The notes under the pieces were generated by a model. The model was not told the origin of the DNA, did not search any database, and worked only from the letters and a program-made list of their open reading frames with translations. A stretch of 11,824 nt of DNA from Desulfobulbaceae bacterium (GTDB lineage: Bacteria; Desulfobacterota; Desulfobulbia; Desulfobulbales; DAOVSZ01), in contig DAOVSZ010000047.1 in assembly GCA_030627725.1 (NCBI GenBank), positions 1 through 11,824 of the forward strand, read 5' to 3'. Within the stretch, counting starts at the first letter, position 1. Each line of letters begins with the position of its first letter. Made by a program: the position numbers and the translations under genes. Below, one piece after another: positions 1-6,164 of this stretch.

Positions 1-1
1 A

Positions 2-847
2 ATTCTTGCCACCGGCCTCTCAATCGGTTCCGGGATGAGCGGCGGAATTTTTGCCCCTTCTCTTTTTCTCGGGGCCATGATCGGTTCTGTAATCGGCTTT
101 TCCGCCCAGCTCGGCTTCCCGAACGCCGGACTTGATCCTGCTTTTTATGCGCTGGTCGGCATGGGGGCCATGGTGAGCGGCACAACACTTGCCCCGATCA
201 CCGCGATTCTCACCATTTTTGAACTCACCAATTCCTACGAGATTGTCCTGCCGCTCATGGTCTCCTGTATTGCGAGTCTCACGGTTGTCCGCCTTGTCCA
301 CGGTTATTCCATTTATGAAACAAAACTTCTCGACAAAGGGATCAACATTGTCAAAGGCCGCGAGGTAAACATTTTGAGGGGAATGCGGGCCGGGAATCAT
401 ATGAGCGACGACCTGCAGGTGCTTCGTACGGATACGCCCTGCGCTGAAATTGTTTCGCTCATGGAGGAGAGTTCTTTCCCGCACTTTGTCGTTCTTGACC
501 ACGCGGACCGTTTACAAGGAATATTAACCCTCAGGGACTTCAGGAGGATATTCGCCCACCCCGAACTGTGCCGGCCGGAAACGACTGCCGAGACACTCAT
601 GGTCAAAGAGGTTGTTTCCATTACTGAAGAAGATGATATGGAAAAGGCCTTTCGCCTCTTTGCCAGACACAACTTTTCTTTTCTTCCTGTGATCAGTTCG
701 TCGGGAGATGAGACGGTGGTGGGTCAGATAAAGAAGACCGAACTGCTTTCTGCCTATGACACTCTTGTCTTCAAAGAAAACGAACTCTCGCCCATTGGGT
801 GGGCATGCCCTTTTCCAGAAAAAAGAAAACGTGAAATTCCAGAATGA
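2..847 (+). CDS. ClC-family chloride channel/H+ antiporter with C-terminal CBS pair (5' partial)
   Basis: This is the C-terminal 281 residues of a ClC anion channel or Cl-/H+ exchanger of the inner membrane; the start lies outside the window. The visible part opens with the conserved GSGMSGGIFAPSLFLGA stretch, which contains the GxFxP anion-selectivity motif (about residues 15-19). Hydrophobic helices follow, including the family-typical segment with VSGTTLAPITAILTIFELT. After residue ~120 the protein is cytoplasmic, with two CBS-like repeats (roughly 133-187 and 198-255), the usual adenine-nucleotide-sensing regulatory module on prokaryotic ClCs. A basic, proline-containing tail ends in REIPE. 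The stop is TGA. The next gene on the same strand starts 105 bp later, so co-transcription is possible but unproven. Family assignment is secure; channel versus exchanger cannot be decided because the gating glutamate region is off the window. Confidence 0.93.
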   Translation: MLATGLSIGSGMSGGIFAPSLFLGAMIGSVIGFSAQLGFPNAGLDPAFYALVGMGAMVSGTTLAPITAILTIFELTNSYEIVLPLMVSCIASLTVVRLVHGYSIYETKLLDKGINIVKGREVNILRGMRAGNHMSDDLQVLRTDTPCAEIVSLMEESSFPHFVVLDHADRLQGILTLRDFRRIFAHPELCRPETTAETLMVKEVVSITEEDDMEKAFRLFARHNFSFLPVISSSGDETVVGQIKKTELLSAYDTLVFKENELSPIGWACPFPEKRKREIPE

Positions 848-892
848 TAGATGAGGGCCAGGACTTGGAATACGCACGCCGCGATCGTCCGA

Positions 893-938
893 ACGAAAAT
901 TCGTGATCACGAAAAGATGGCGTCACTTTCGACGAAAG
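893..938. promoter_or_regulatory. Cluster of CGAA/TTCG inverted repeats upstream of the 262-aa gene
   Basis: The gap between the ClC gene and the next gene contains a perfect 14-bp palindrome, TTCGTGATCACGAA (900-913). It overlaps a second dyad, ACGAA-AA-TTCGT (893-904). Fifteen bases further on is CTTTCG-A-CGAAAG (926-938), a perfect inverted repeat about one turn before the start codon at 953. Three dyads built on the same CGAA core in 46 bp suggest an operator for a dimeric repressor or activator. I recognise no specific regulator's consensus, and no clear -35/-10 pair is visible. None of the hairpins is followed by a T-run, so a terminator is unlikely. Confidence 0.35.
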
Positions 939-952
939 CGTAACGGAAAAAG

Positions 953-1741
953 ATGTATATTGACTTTCCTTATCGGGTATGGAAAAATTCAATAATAATG
1001 ACATTACCAAACATTGAAGATATTCTCGGATTCGAGATAAAAAAAGAAATGGCAGACCGCTATTTCGGTTTCCGCAAGCTGATCGAGGAAGACAAGCTCG
1101 ATCTGTCCGAACAGATCAAGCACTACTCGTTCATCCTTGAAAGGAGAATCAGTTATGACCTGATCCGGATCTACATCCTGCTCAAGGATGAAGACCTGAT
1201 TGTTGGCTTTCTGAATCTGTCCGGGCTTGAAAAGAACCTTTTCTACGACCCCTATCTCATCGAGTCACCAACGATCAGAAAGCGGGTTTTTGAAGGCGTT
1301 CACCTCCGCGGAATCACCTGGCGGGGGTGCTTCAAGAATATGGTGCTGGACTGCTATGAAAGGCTGGTTGACCATGTAACCCGGTACCGGAAAAGATATC
1401 AGGAACTCATGGAAAGCCAGGAGACCATCAACGAAGAGATTAAAATCTTCTACCGCCAGAACGATCTGACATCGATCATGGGCTTTCTTCGCTCACTCGG
1501 AGGTGAAAACGTAAGCGGCATGGAAGGCGGGATGGAGATCGGAATGGCAACAAGCCTGGATGACAAGATGCGGATTGACCCGACCCTGCCCATCGAACAG
1601 TTTCTGCCGGCCATCCCACCCCTGACACCGTTGTCGGATATCAAGAACCAGTTGAAAAAACTCGTCAATAAAGCCTTTCAGCAGCATGGAAAAAACTATT
1701 GCAGAGACTTTGTATCGAATAATCTCCGCACCTGGTTCTAA
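953..1741 (+). CDS. Conserved-looking hypothetical protein, 262 aa
   Basis: I do not recognise this family. The protein is soluble with no signal peptide or membrane span. It is mostly predicted helix: a charged N-terminal half (about residues 20-120, with paired R/K and E/D) and an aromatic/cysteine stretch, GITWRGCFKNMVLDCYERL (120-138). A probable coiled-coil or long helix follows at 140-170, then a Gly/Met-rich linker (187-200) and a Pro-rich segment, FLPAIPPLTPLSD (217-229), before a final basic helix ending in WF. The start at 953 is chosen because GGA lies 5 nt upstream. An alternative ATG at 998 (MTLPNIED) would remove 15 residues and is also plausible because conserved-looking sequence starts there, though it has no clear ribosome binding site. 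Coding quality, a good terminator and length all support a real gene. Function unknown. Confidence 0.75.
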   Translation: MYIDFPYRVWKNSIIMTLPNIEDILGFEIKKEMADRYFGFRKLIEEDKLDLSEQIKHYSFILERRISYDLIRIYILLKDEDLIVGFLNLSGLEKNLFYDPYLIESPTIRKRVFEGVHLRGITWRGCFKNMVLDCYERLVDHVTRYRKRYQELMESQETINEEIKIFYRQNDLTSIMGFLRSLGGENVSGMEGGMEIGMATSLDDKMRIDPTLPIEQFLPAIPPLTPLSDIKNQLKKLVNKAFQQHGKNYCRDFVSNNLRTWF

Positions 1742-1786
1742 CCGTTCAAACCGTTCAGACTGCTTGAACCGCTTGAACGGTTTTTT
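1740..1786 (+). terminator. Rho-independent terminator of the 262-aa gene
   Basis: AACCGTTCAA (1740-1749) pairs perfectly with TTGAACGGTT (1773-1782). Inside, GTTCA (1753-1757) pairs with TGAAC (1765-1769), giving a nearly continuous stem. Six T residues follow at 1781-1786 on the plus strand. The stop codon TAA of the upstream gene (1739-1741) lies at the base of the stem. Each arm is itself a tandem pair of 9-mers. In the minus direction the stem is not followed by T residues, so it should act only on plus-strand transcription. Confidence 0.8.
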
Positions 1787-1805
1787 CTCCTCGCAGCGCT
1801 CAAGT

Positions 1806-1836
1806 GCTTCATTCACGATGAAGCTTATATTTTTTT
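1806..1836 (+). terminator. Second, backup plus-strand terminator hairpin
   Basis: GCTTCAT (1806-1812), loop TCACG, ATGAAGC (1818-1824) form a perfect 7-bp stem. It is followed by TTATAT and six T residues ending at 1836. It lies a few bases before the convergent end of yajC and points the same way as the first terminator, so it probably protects yajC-tgt from read-through antisense transcription. Confidence 0.55.
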
Positions 1837-1842
1837 GATTGC

Positions 1843-2175
1843 TCAGCCGCCTTCCGTTTTGCAGGCTTCGGCTGATGTTCCCGGGGAGCCGAGAATGTGC
1901 TGCCTGGAGATCTTGACCCTTATTTTTTCAGCTATCTCAAGGGTAATCACCGTATCGGTCAACCCGGTTATGGTCCCATACAGGCCACCGGATGTAACAA
2001 CATGATCCCCCTTTTTCAACGCCCCCAAAAAGGCCTGCTGCGCCTTTGCCTTTTTCTGCTGCGGCCTGATAAGCAGAAAATAAAAAACAACAAAGATCAG
2101 AATCAAAGGAACAAACTGAGCAAACCCTCCTCCTGGGGCGCCGCCGCCGCCTTGCGCAAAGGCAATACCTGTCAT
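1843..2175 (-). CDS. yajC: Preprotein translocase subunit YajC
   Basis: YajC is a small inner-membrane accessory of the Sec translocon that associates with SecD-SecF. The 110-aa product has a short Gly-rich N-terminus, one strongly hydrophobic membrane span (about residues 20-36, FVPLILIFVVFYFLLI) and then the family hallmark RPQQKK. The cytoplasmic domain has LKKGDHVVTSGGLYGTITGL, the conserved YajC core. Length matches the family (about 85-115 aa). The start ATG has AGGAGG a few bases upstream. It lies 31 bp downstream of tgt on the same strand, the classic tgt-yajC order. The genes that often follow, secD and secF, are absent; yajC is the last gene here and faces a convergent gene. I see no minus-strand intrinsic terminator after it. 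Confidence 0.95.
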   Translation of the reverse strand: MTGIAFAQGGGGAPGGGFAQFVPLILIFVVFYFLLIRPQQKKAKAQQAFLGALKKGDHVVTSGGLYGTITGLTDTVITLEIAEKIRVKISRQHILGSPGTSAEACKTEGG

Positions 2176-2206
2176 AACTTCCTCCTAATTTGTGTATATT
2201 ATTAAC

Positions 2207-3325
2207 TTAAGTCGCTTTCCGTTTCCGATAAAAATTCTCTCTCAACTCTTCAAACCTGTCTTCTTCTATCGCTTCGCGTATATCACTCATCAATCCCACA
2301 TAATAATGCAGATTATGAATCGTATTCAGCTGGGAGGAGAGAATCTCCCTGGCCATATAGAGATGCCTCAGGTAAGCCCGTGAATAATTTCTGCAGGTAT
2401 AACAGTCACACTTCTCATCCACGGGCAGAGGATCATCGTGATATCGCGCATTCTTTATAACAACCCTCCCTGTTGATGTAAAGAGCATTCCGTTTCTCGC
2501 ATTCCTGGTCGGCATCACACAGTCGAACATATCTATGCCTCTATATACCCCTTCCACCAGGTCCTCGGGAGTGCCTACCCCCATGAGGTATCTCGGAAAA
2601 TCCTCAGGAAGAAGCATTGCCGTCTTTGCCGTTACCTCCATCATCACATCTGATGGTTCACCCACACTCAGGCCTCCCAGCGCATACCCGTCAAAACCGA
2701 TTGCAACAAGATCCTCCACCGCCTGGGCTCGGAGATCTTCATACATCCCGCCCTGAACGATCCCGAAGAGCAGTTGCCCTGTCTCTTTCTGCGCCTCGCG
2801 TGACCGTTGTGCCCAGCGATGGGTTAAAGCAGTCGCGTCAACGGTCTCTTCCCGGGTGGCTGGATAAGGGATACAGGTGTCGAGACACATCATGATGTCC
2901 GACCCCAGCGCCTCCTGGACCTTCACCGCATCCTCCGGACTCAGGAACAGGGATGACCCGTCAAGGTGCGATTTAAAACCGGCCCCTTGTTCGGTAATTG
3001 TCGCCAGATCGCGCAGGCTGTAAATCTGAAAGCCGCCGCTGTCGGTCAGGATCGGCCGGTCCCAGTGCATGAAACGATGCAGGCCGCCCATCTTTTCGAC
3101 GAGTTCGTGTCCCGGCCTGACAAAAAGATGGTAGGTATTGGCGAGAATGATCTCCGCCCCGAGGTCTTTGAGATTTTCCGGTGTGATCCCCTTGACCGTT
3201 GCCTGGGTGCCGACCGGCATGAAAACAGGGGTCTGAAAGGCGCCGTGAAGGGTCAGGACCTCGCCGCGCCGCGCCTGACTGCGCGAAGACCGGCCAAGCA
3301 GACGAAAGGGAGACGGTCGTCTCAC
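2207..3325 (-). CDS. tgt: Queuine/preQ1 tRNA-guanine transglycosylase (GTG start)
   Basis: Tgt swaps guanine-34 of tRNA(Asp, Asn, His, Tyr) for preQ1, the committed step of queuosine formation in bacteria. Family motifs seen (372-aa numbering): HGAFQTPVFMPVGT (27-40), catalytic Asp95 in TDSGGFQ, GIVQGG (188-193), the nucleophile Asp268 in DMFDCVMPTRNARNG, and the zinc site C306-x-C308-xx-C311 with H337, with the same spacing as the Zymomonas enzyme. The open frame runs further upstream to about 3433, but that extra part is the shadow of rph. I place the start at GTG 3325-3323, which overlaps the rph stop as GTGA and is preceded by a strong purine-rich GGAAGGAAGAAGG. This gives 372 aa, the family's normal length, and implies translational coupling to rph. 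Confidence 0.95.
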   Translation of the reverse strand: MRRPSPFRLLGRSSRSQARRGEVLTLHGAFQTPVFMPVGTQATVKGITPENLKDLGAEIILANTYHLFVRPGHELVEKMGGLHRFMHWDRPILTDSGGFQIYSLRDLATITEQGAGFKSHLDGSSLFLSPEDAVKVQEALGSDIMMCLDTCIPYPATREETVDATALTHRWAQRSREAQKETGQLLFGIVQGGMYEDLRAQAVEDLVAIGFDGYALGGLSVGEPSDVMMEVTAKTAMLLPEDFPRYLMGVGTPEDLVEGVYRGIDMFDCVMPTRNARNGMLFTSTGRVVIKNARYHDDPLPVDEKCDCYTCRNYSRAYLRHLYMAREILSSQLNTIHNLHYYVGLMSDIREAIEEDRFEELRENFYRKRKAT

Positions 3326-4032
3326 CCTTCTTCCTTCCAGAGGATCGTTAGCAGCCGGCTGACACCCTTTCTGGCCAGGCCTGCTATGTTGTCGAACTCC
3401 TGAATGGTTAATGGCCCGGCCTCTGCAGTACACTGCACCTCGATCAGCCTGTCATCGCCGGTTATGACAAAATTGGCATCAGCCGCTGCACTGGAATCCT
3501 CTTCATAATCAAGGTCCAAGTGTGGCTCTCCGTTAACCATTCCGGCGCTGACCGCTGCAATGGGCACGACAGCAGGCATTGCGTCCAGCCCTCCCTGTGC
3601 ATACAAAGAAACCAGGGCATCGCGTAAGGCGAGGGCTGCGCCGGTTATGGATGCGGTGCGGGTGCCGCCGTCGGCATTCAAGACGTCGCAATCCACCCGG
3701 AAGGTCCGTTCACCTAAACTCGAGAGATCAACCATCATCCGCAAGGACCGACCGATCAGACGCTGGATTTCAAAGGTCCGCCCGCCGCGCCCGGTTGCCG
3801 CTTCCCGTCTTCCACGGGTATTGGTGGCGCAGGGCAGCATACCGTATTCCGCTGTTATCCAGCCCTGGCCTGTGTCTTTCAAAAACCGCGGTACGGAATC
3901 CTCAACCGTCACCGCACAGAGGACATGGGTGTTTCCCATCTTTATCAGCACTGAGGCATCTGCCTGCGGCTGAAATCCCTTTTCAGCCGAAACCGGCCTG
4001 AGTTCATCGTTTTTTCGTTGGTCTTTTCTCAT
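3322..4032 (-). CDS. rph: Ribonuclease PH
   Basis: RNase PH is a phosphorolytic 3'-5' exoribonuclease that trims tRNA 3' ends; it forms a hexameric ring. The 236-aa product has all the usual landmarks: LRPVSAEKGF near the N-terminus, PRFLKDTGQGWITAEYGMLP (48-67), GGRTFEIQRLIGRSLR (83-98) with phosphate-binding Arg85, DCDVLNADGGTRTASITGA (114-132), and DLDYEEDSSAAAD (173-185) with the conserved acidic residues. Two positions differ from most homologues I know: Cys68 in LPCAT (usually LPRAT or LPRST) and Cys201 in VQCTAE (usually VQGTAE). ATG directly abuts the stop of the M24 peptidase (TAA-ATG), and the stop overlaps the tgt start, so it is the middle of an operon. Confidence 0.95.
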   Translation of the reverse strand: MRKDQRKNDELRPVSAEKGFQPQADASVLIKMGNTHVLCAVTVEDSVPRFLKDTGQGWITAEYGMLPCATNTRGRREAATGRGGRTFEIQRLIGRSLRMMVDLSSLGERTFRVDCDVLNADGGTRTASITGAALALRDALVSLYAQGGLDAMPAVVPIAAVSAGMVNGEPHLDLDYEEDSSAAADANFVITGDDRLIEVQCTAEAGPLTIQEFDNIAGLARKGVSRLLTILWKEEG

Positions 4033-5127
4033 TTACAGATCCAAAAAAGTAGTATCCTGATTGAGGAGTCTGCCGCCATCCTTTTCGACAGCCACCATAT
4101 TCTCCAGTCTGATCCCGCCCCAGCCCGGAAGATAGATCCCCGGTTCAACAGTGACGACCATTCCGATACGAAGTTTCTTCCGATTTCTCTTTGAAAGGGA
4201 CGGACCTTCATGCACGGCCAGCCCCACCCCATGGCCGAGCCCATGGCCGAACCGGTCCCCGTATCCTGCCTCGGCAATGATCCTTCTCGCTGTCCGGTCA
4301 ACCTCATACCCTGTTTTGCCGGCCCGTATCTCCTCTGTTGCGGCAAGCTGGGCCTTCCTGACAAGGCGGCTTAACTGTATCATCTTCTCGGAAGGCGTCC
4401 CAAGAGCAACGGTCCGTGTCATGTCCGAGCAGTAGCCGTCCAGTTTCAGCCCCATGTCAATGATGATCGGCTCGCCCTTCGTAAGAGGCCGGTCCGTGGG
4501 CACGGCATGCGGCAGGGCGCTGTTGGGCCCGCCGGCAACAATGGTCTCAAAACTAGGGCCTTCTGCGCCTTTTAGCCGCATTGCGGTCTCGATCCGGATC
4601 GCCGCGTCCCGCTCGGTCATCCCCTCGTAAAGGTCGGCATACACCTCTTGAAAAACCTGCTCGTTCAAGGCCACCGAACGCTCAATCTTCCGGAGTTCCT
4701 CCTTATTTTTCCGCTCTCTGATCTTCTCGATCAGGTTGCGTAAGGCCACCAGTTCAACAGAGACATCTTTTGCGGTCTTTTCCAGGGCTTCCGAGGTGGA
4801 GTGGAGCGTGTAATGACTTTCAAAGGCCAGTCTTTTGATGCCAAGGGCCGGCAGCAGTTTTTTTAACAGTGCCATGAGGCCGCGGTTATACAGCTGCACC
4901 TCGAAGCCGGCAGCCTCTGTCTCGGCCTGCAGTTGATAGCGGAAATCGGTTAGCAGAAAAGGAGCGCCGCGAAAAGGGACAAGCAGAACGCCGGAACTCT
5001 CGGCAATGGAGGTATCTTCAGCCGTAAATCCGCTGAGATACCGGCGATTCTCAGGCTGAGTCACAAGGAGGGCGTCCAGCCTCCTCCGTTTTAAACGAGA
5101 CCTGATCTTCGAAAGAGGACTAAGCAT
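4033..5127 (-). CDS. M24-family Xaa-Pro aminopeptidase/dipeptidase
   Basis: This is a cytoplasmic dinuclear-metal peptidase of the PepP/PepQ/YpdF type that cleaves peptides next to proline. The 364-aa protein has a creatinase-like N-terminal domain (about 1-135, starting RLKRRRLDALLVTQPENRRYLSGF) and a pita-bread catalytic domain. All five metal ligands are present: Asp224 (IIIDMG), Asp235 (GYCSDMTRT), His299 (FGHGLGHGVG), Glu328 (VVTVEPGIY) and Glu342 (GGIRLENM). His306 in AVHEGP is the usual second catalytic histidine. Length fits the short bacterial aminopeptidase P/PepQ group, but exact specificity (aminopeptidase versus prolidase) cannot be told from sequence. The ATG lacks a good ribosome binding site. 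It lies 20 bp downstream of the 86-aa gene and abuts rph. Confidence 0.93.
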   Translation of the reverse strand: MLSPLSKIRSRLKRRRLDALLVTQPENRRYLSGFTAEDTSIAESSGVLLVPFRGAPFLLTDFRYQLQAETEAAGFEVQLYNRGLMALLKKLLPALGIKRLAFESHYTLHSTSEALEKTAKDVSVELVALRNLIEKIRERKNKEELRKIERSVALNEQVFQEVYADLYEGMTERDAAIRIETAMRLKGAEGPSFETIVAGGPNSALPHAVPTDRPLTKGEPIIIDMGLKLDGYCSDMTRTVALGTPSEKMIQLSRLVRKAQLAATEEIRAGKTGYEVDRTARRIIAEAGYGDRFGHGLGHGVGLAVHEGPSLSKRNRKKLRIGMVVTVEPGIYLPGWGGIRLENMVAVEKDGGRLLNQDTTFLDL

Positions 5128-5147
5128 ACCAAGGGTCTAATGAAAAA

Positions 5148-5408
5148 TTATGGCAGGAAGTGAATAAAAACCTTAACGCCCAGCCTGTGCAGCCGCGCAT
5201 GAAGATTCCTGAAGGAAGTGAGAAGATCGGAATAACCGAGATCAACCACATAGCGGTTTTCCCTTTCCAGGCGCTCAAGTTTGCCGAAGCTCATCTTGTT
5301 GTGTCTCACCTCGGCCCCTTCAGTATACCATTCCATAAACCGTTTCTGAATCAAGTCATAATTAGCCGGGTCAGCCTCTTCAGTATCAAGCCAGATTTCA
5401 AGATCCAT
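5148..5408 (-). CDS. Small hypothetical protein, 86 aa
   Basis: I do not recognise this family. The product begins MDLEIWLDTEEADPANYDL and has the look of a small alpha/beta domain: a beta-like start (LEIWLD), a helix rich in charged and aromatic residues (about 18-50), a beta-like RYVVDLGY (52-59), a helix and a hydrophobic beta-like end, VKVFIHFLP. No signal peptide, membrane span or cysteine pair is present. AGG lies 8 nt before the ATG, a modest ribosome binding site. It precedes the M24 peptidase by 20 bp on the same strand, so it is probably the first gene of the peptidase-rph-tgt-yajC operon. The balanced composition and the operon-like position argue that it is real. Confidence 0.6.
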   Translation of the reverse strand: MDLEIWLDTEEADPANYDLIQKRFMEWYTEGAEVRHNKMSFGKLERLERENRYVVDLGYSDLLTSFRNLHARLHRLGVKVFIHFLP

Positions 5409-5478
5409 AATAAAAACCTACTGTGAATTATTAAAAAAACGTTATTTCTCAATCGTCGGTTATATACACTTGCACTGT

Positions 5479-5499
5479 CTGATGCCGGTCCGGCATCAG
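5479..5499. repeat. Perfect 21-bp inverted repeat spanning the stop of the 195-aa gene
   Basis: On the plus strand CTGATGCCGG (5479-5488), one T, then CCGGCATCAG (5490-5499): two perfectly complementary 10-base arms. The stop codon of the minus-strand 195-aa gene (5496-5498) lies in one arm. As RNA it would make a stem of about 8 bp with a 5-nt loop. Neither strand has a T-run after it, so it is not a classical intrinsic terminator. It could be a processing or stabilising hairpin at the 3' end of the mRNA, or a protein-binding site upstream of the 86-aa gene. Confidence 0.6.
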
Positions 5500-6083
5500 G
5501 GAATCTGTTGCTCAATATGGGCCTTATACTGATCTATCGCCCGACCGTATTGCTCATTCATCTCTGCCTGGATCCGCTGCCATTCCTCCTGAAATTTCGG
5601 ATGTTGGGACGGGTCCATCTTCATCGACATCCCTGTCTGCTGGGCGATGTTCGCCTCCATCATCTCCATCTGTTGCGCAAATCCTTCCTCAAGCTGCTTT
5701 TTCAACTCTTCCCGCTGCTGGAGATAACGGTCCAGAATGGATTTCATATCGTTTACCATGCCTCCCATGCCTTCCATTACCTGCCCGACCTCAAGAAGGC
5801 CCTGCATGGCCTTTTCCGCCGCCTCCTTCTGCTCCGGCTCCCGCGGCAGGAAAATATTCCGCAACAATGTCCTGACTGCGCCCTTCCTGACAAAGGGCTG
5901 TTCCTCCTCGGAACACTCAGCAAGCGGTTCCTGCAGGCCTGCCGTATCTCCTCTCAGAAACCCTGCAGCCAGCCGCATTCCTTTCCGTATATACTCATCT
6001 TGGTCAAGAGTGTCCGGAGAGGCCTCGTCCATCTGCGCCAGCCTCTCCATGACCATATCCATGGTGCTTCTGATTTCAGCCAT
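5496..6083 (-). CDS. Hypothetical helical, Met/Gln/Glu-rich protein, 195 aa
   Basis: I do not recognise this family. The protein is soluble, acidic and apparently all-helical, with no signal peptide. The N-terminal part (1-80) includes DQDEYIRKGMRLAAGFLRGD and an RKGAVRTLLRNIFLPRE segment. A Gly/Met-rich turn, EGMGGMVNDM (104-113), is followed by a long charged helix (116-150, LQQREELKKQLEEGFAQQMEMM), a likely coiled coil. The C-terminal end, HPKFQEEWQRIQAEMNEQYG, continues the same style. GGGAGG lies 11 nt before the ATG, supporting the start. It sits 81 bp downstream of the TPR gene and 87 bp upstream of the 86-aa gene, all on the same strand. The pattern suits a structural or regulatory protein that oligomerises; that is an inference only. 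Confidence 0.75.
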   Translation of the reverse strand: MAEIRSTMDMVMERLAQMDEASPDTLDQDEYIRKGMRLAAGFLRGDTAGLQEPLAECSEEEQPFVRKGAVRTLLRNIFLPREPEQKEAAEKAMQGLLEVGQVMEGMGGMVNDMKSILDRYLQQREELKKQLEEGFAQQMEMMEANIAQQTGMSMKMDPSQHPKFQEEWQRIQAEMNEQYGRAIDQYKAHIEQQIP

Positions 6084-6140
6084 GTAGTCGAAAACCTCCC
6101 CGAAAAAGAATTCCCACTTTCACGTAGTTACGATATTCTC

Positions 6141-6160
6141 AAAAAAAATACAGGTGTGTA
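6141..6160 (-). terminator. Weak hairpin plus T8 after the TPR gene
   Basis: Reading the minus strand just after the TPR stop: TACA-CACC-TGTA (6160-6149) followed directly by eight T residues (6148-6141). The stem is only 4 bp, so this is a marginal intrinsic terminator or attenuator between the TPR gene and the 195-aa gene. The long U tract is what makes it worth listing. Confidence 0.3.
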
Positions 6161-6164
6161 CGGC

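Noticed and set aside
3326..3433. N-terminal extension of Tgt (ATG at 3433)
   Set aside because: The extra 36 residues are a frame-shadow of the rph 3' end and match nothing in Tgt; GTG 3325 with a strong ribosome binding site gives the family length.
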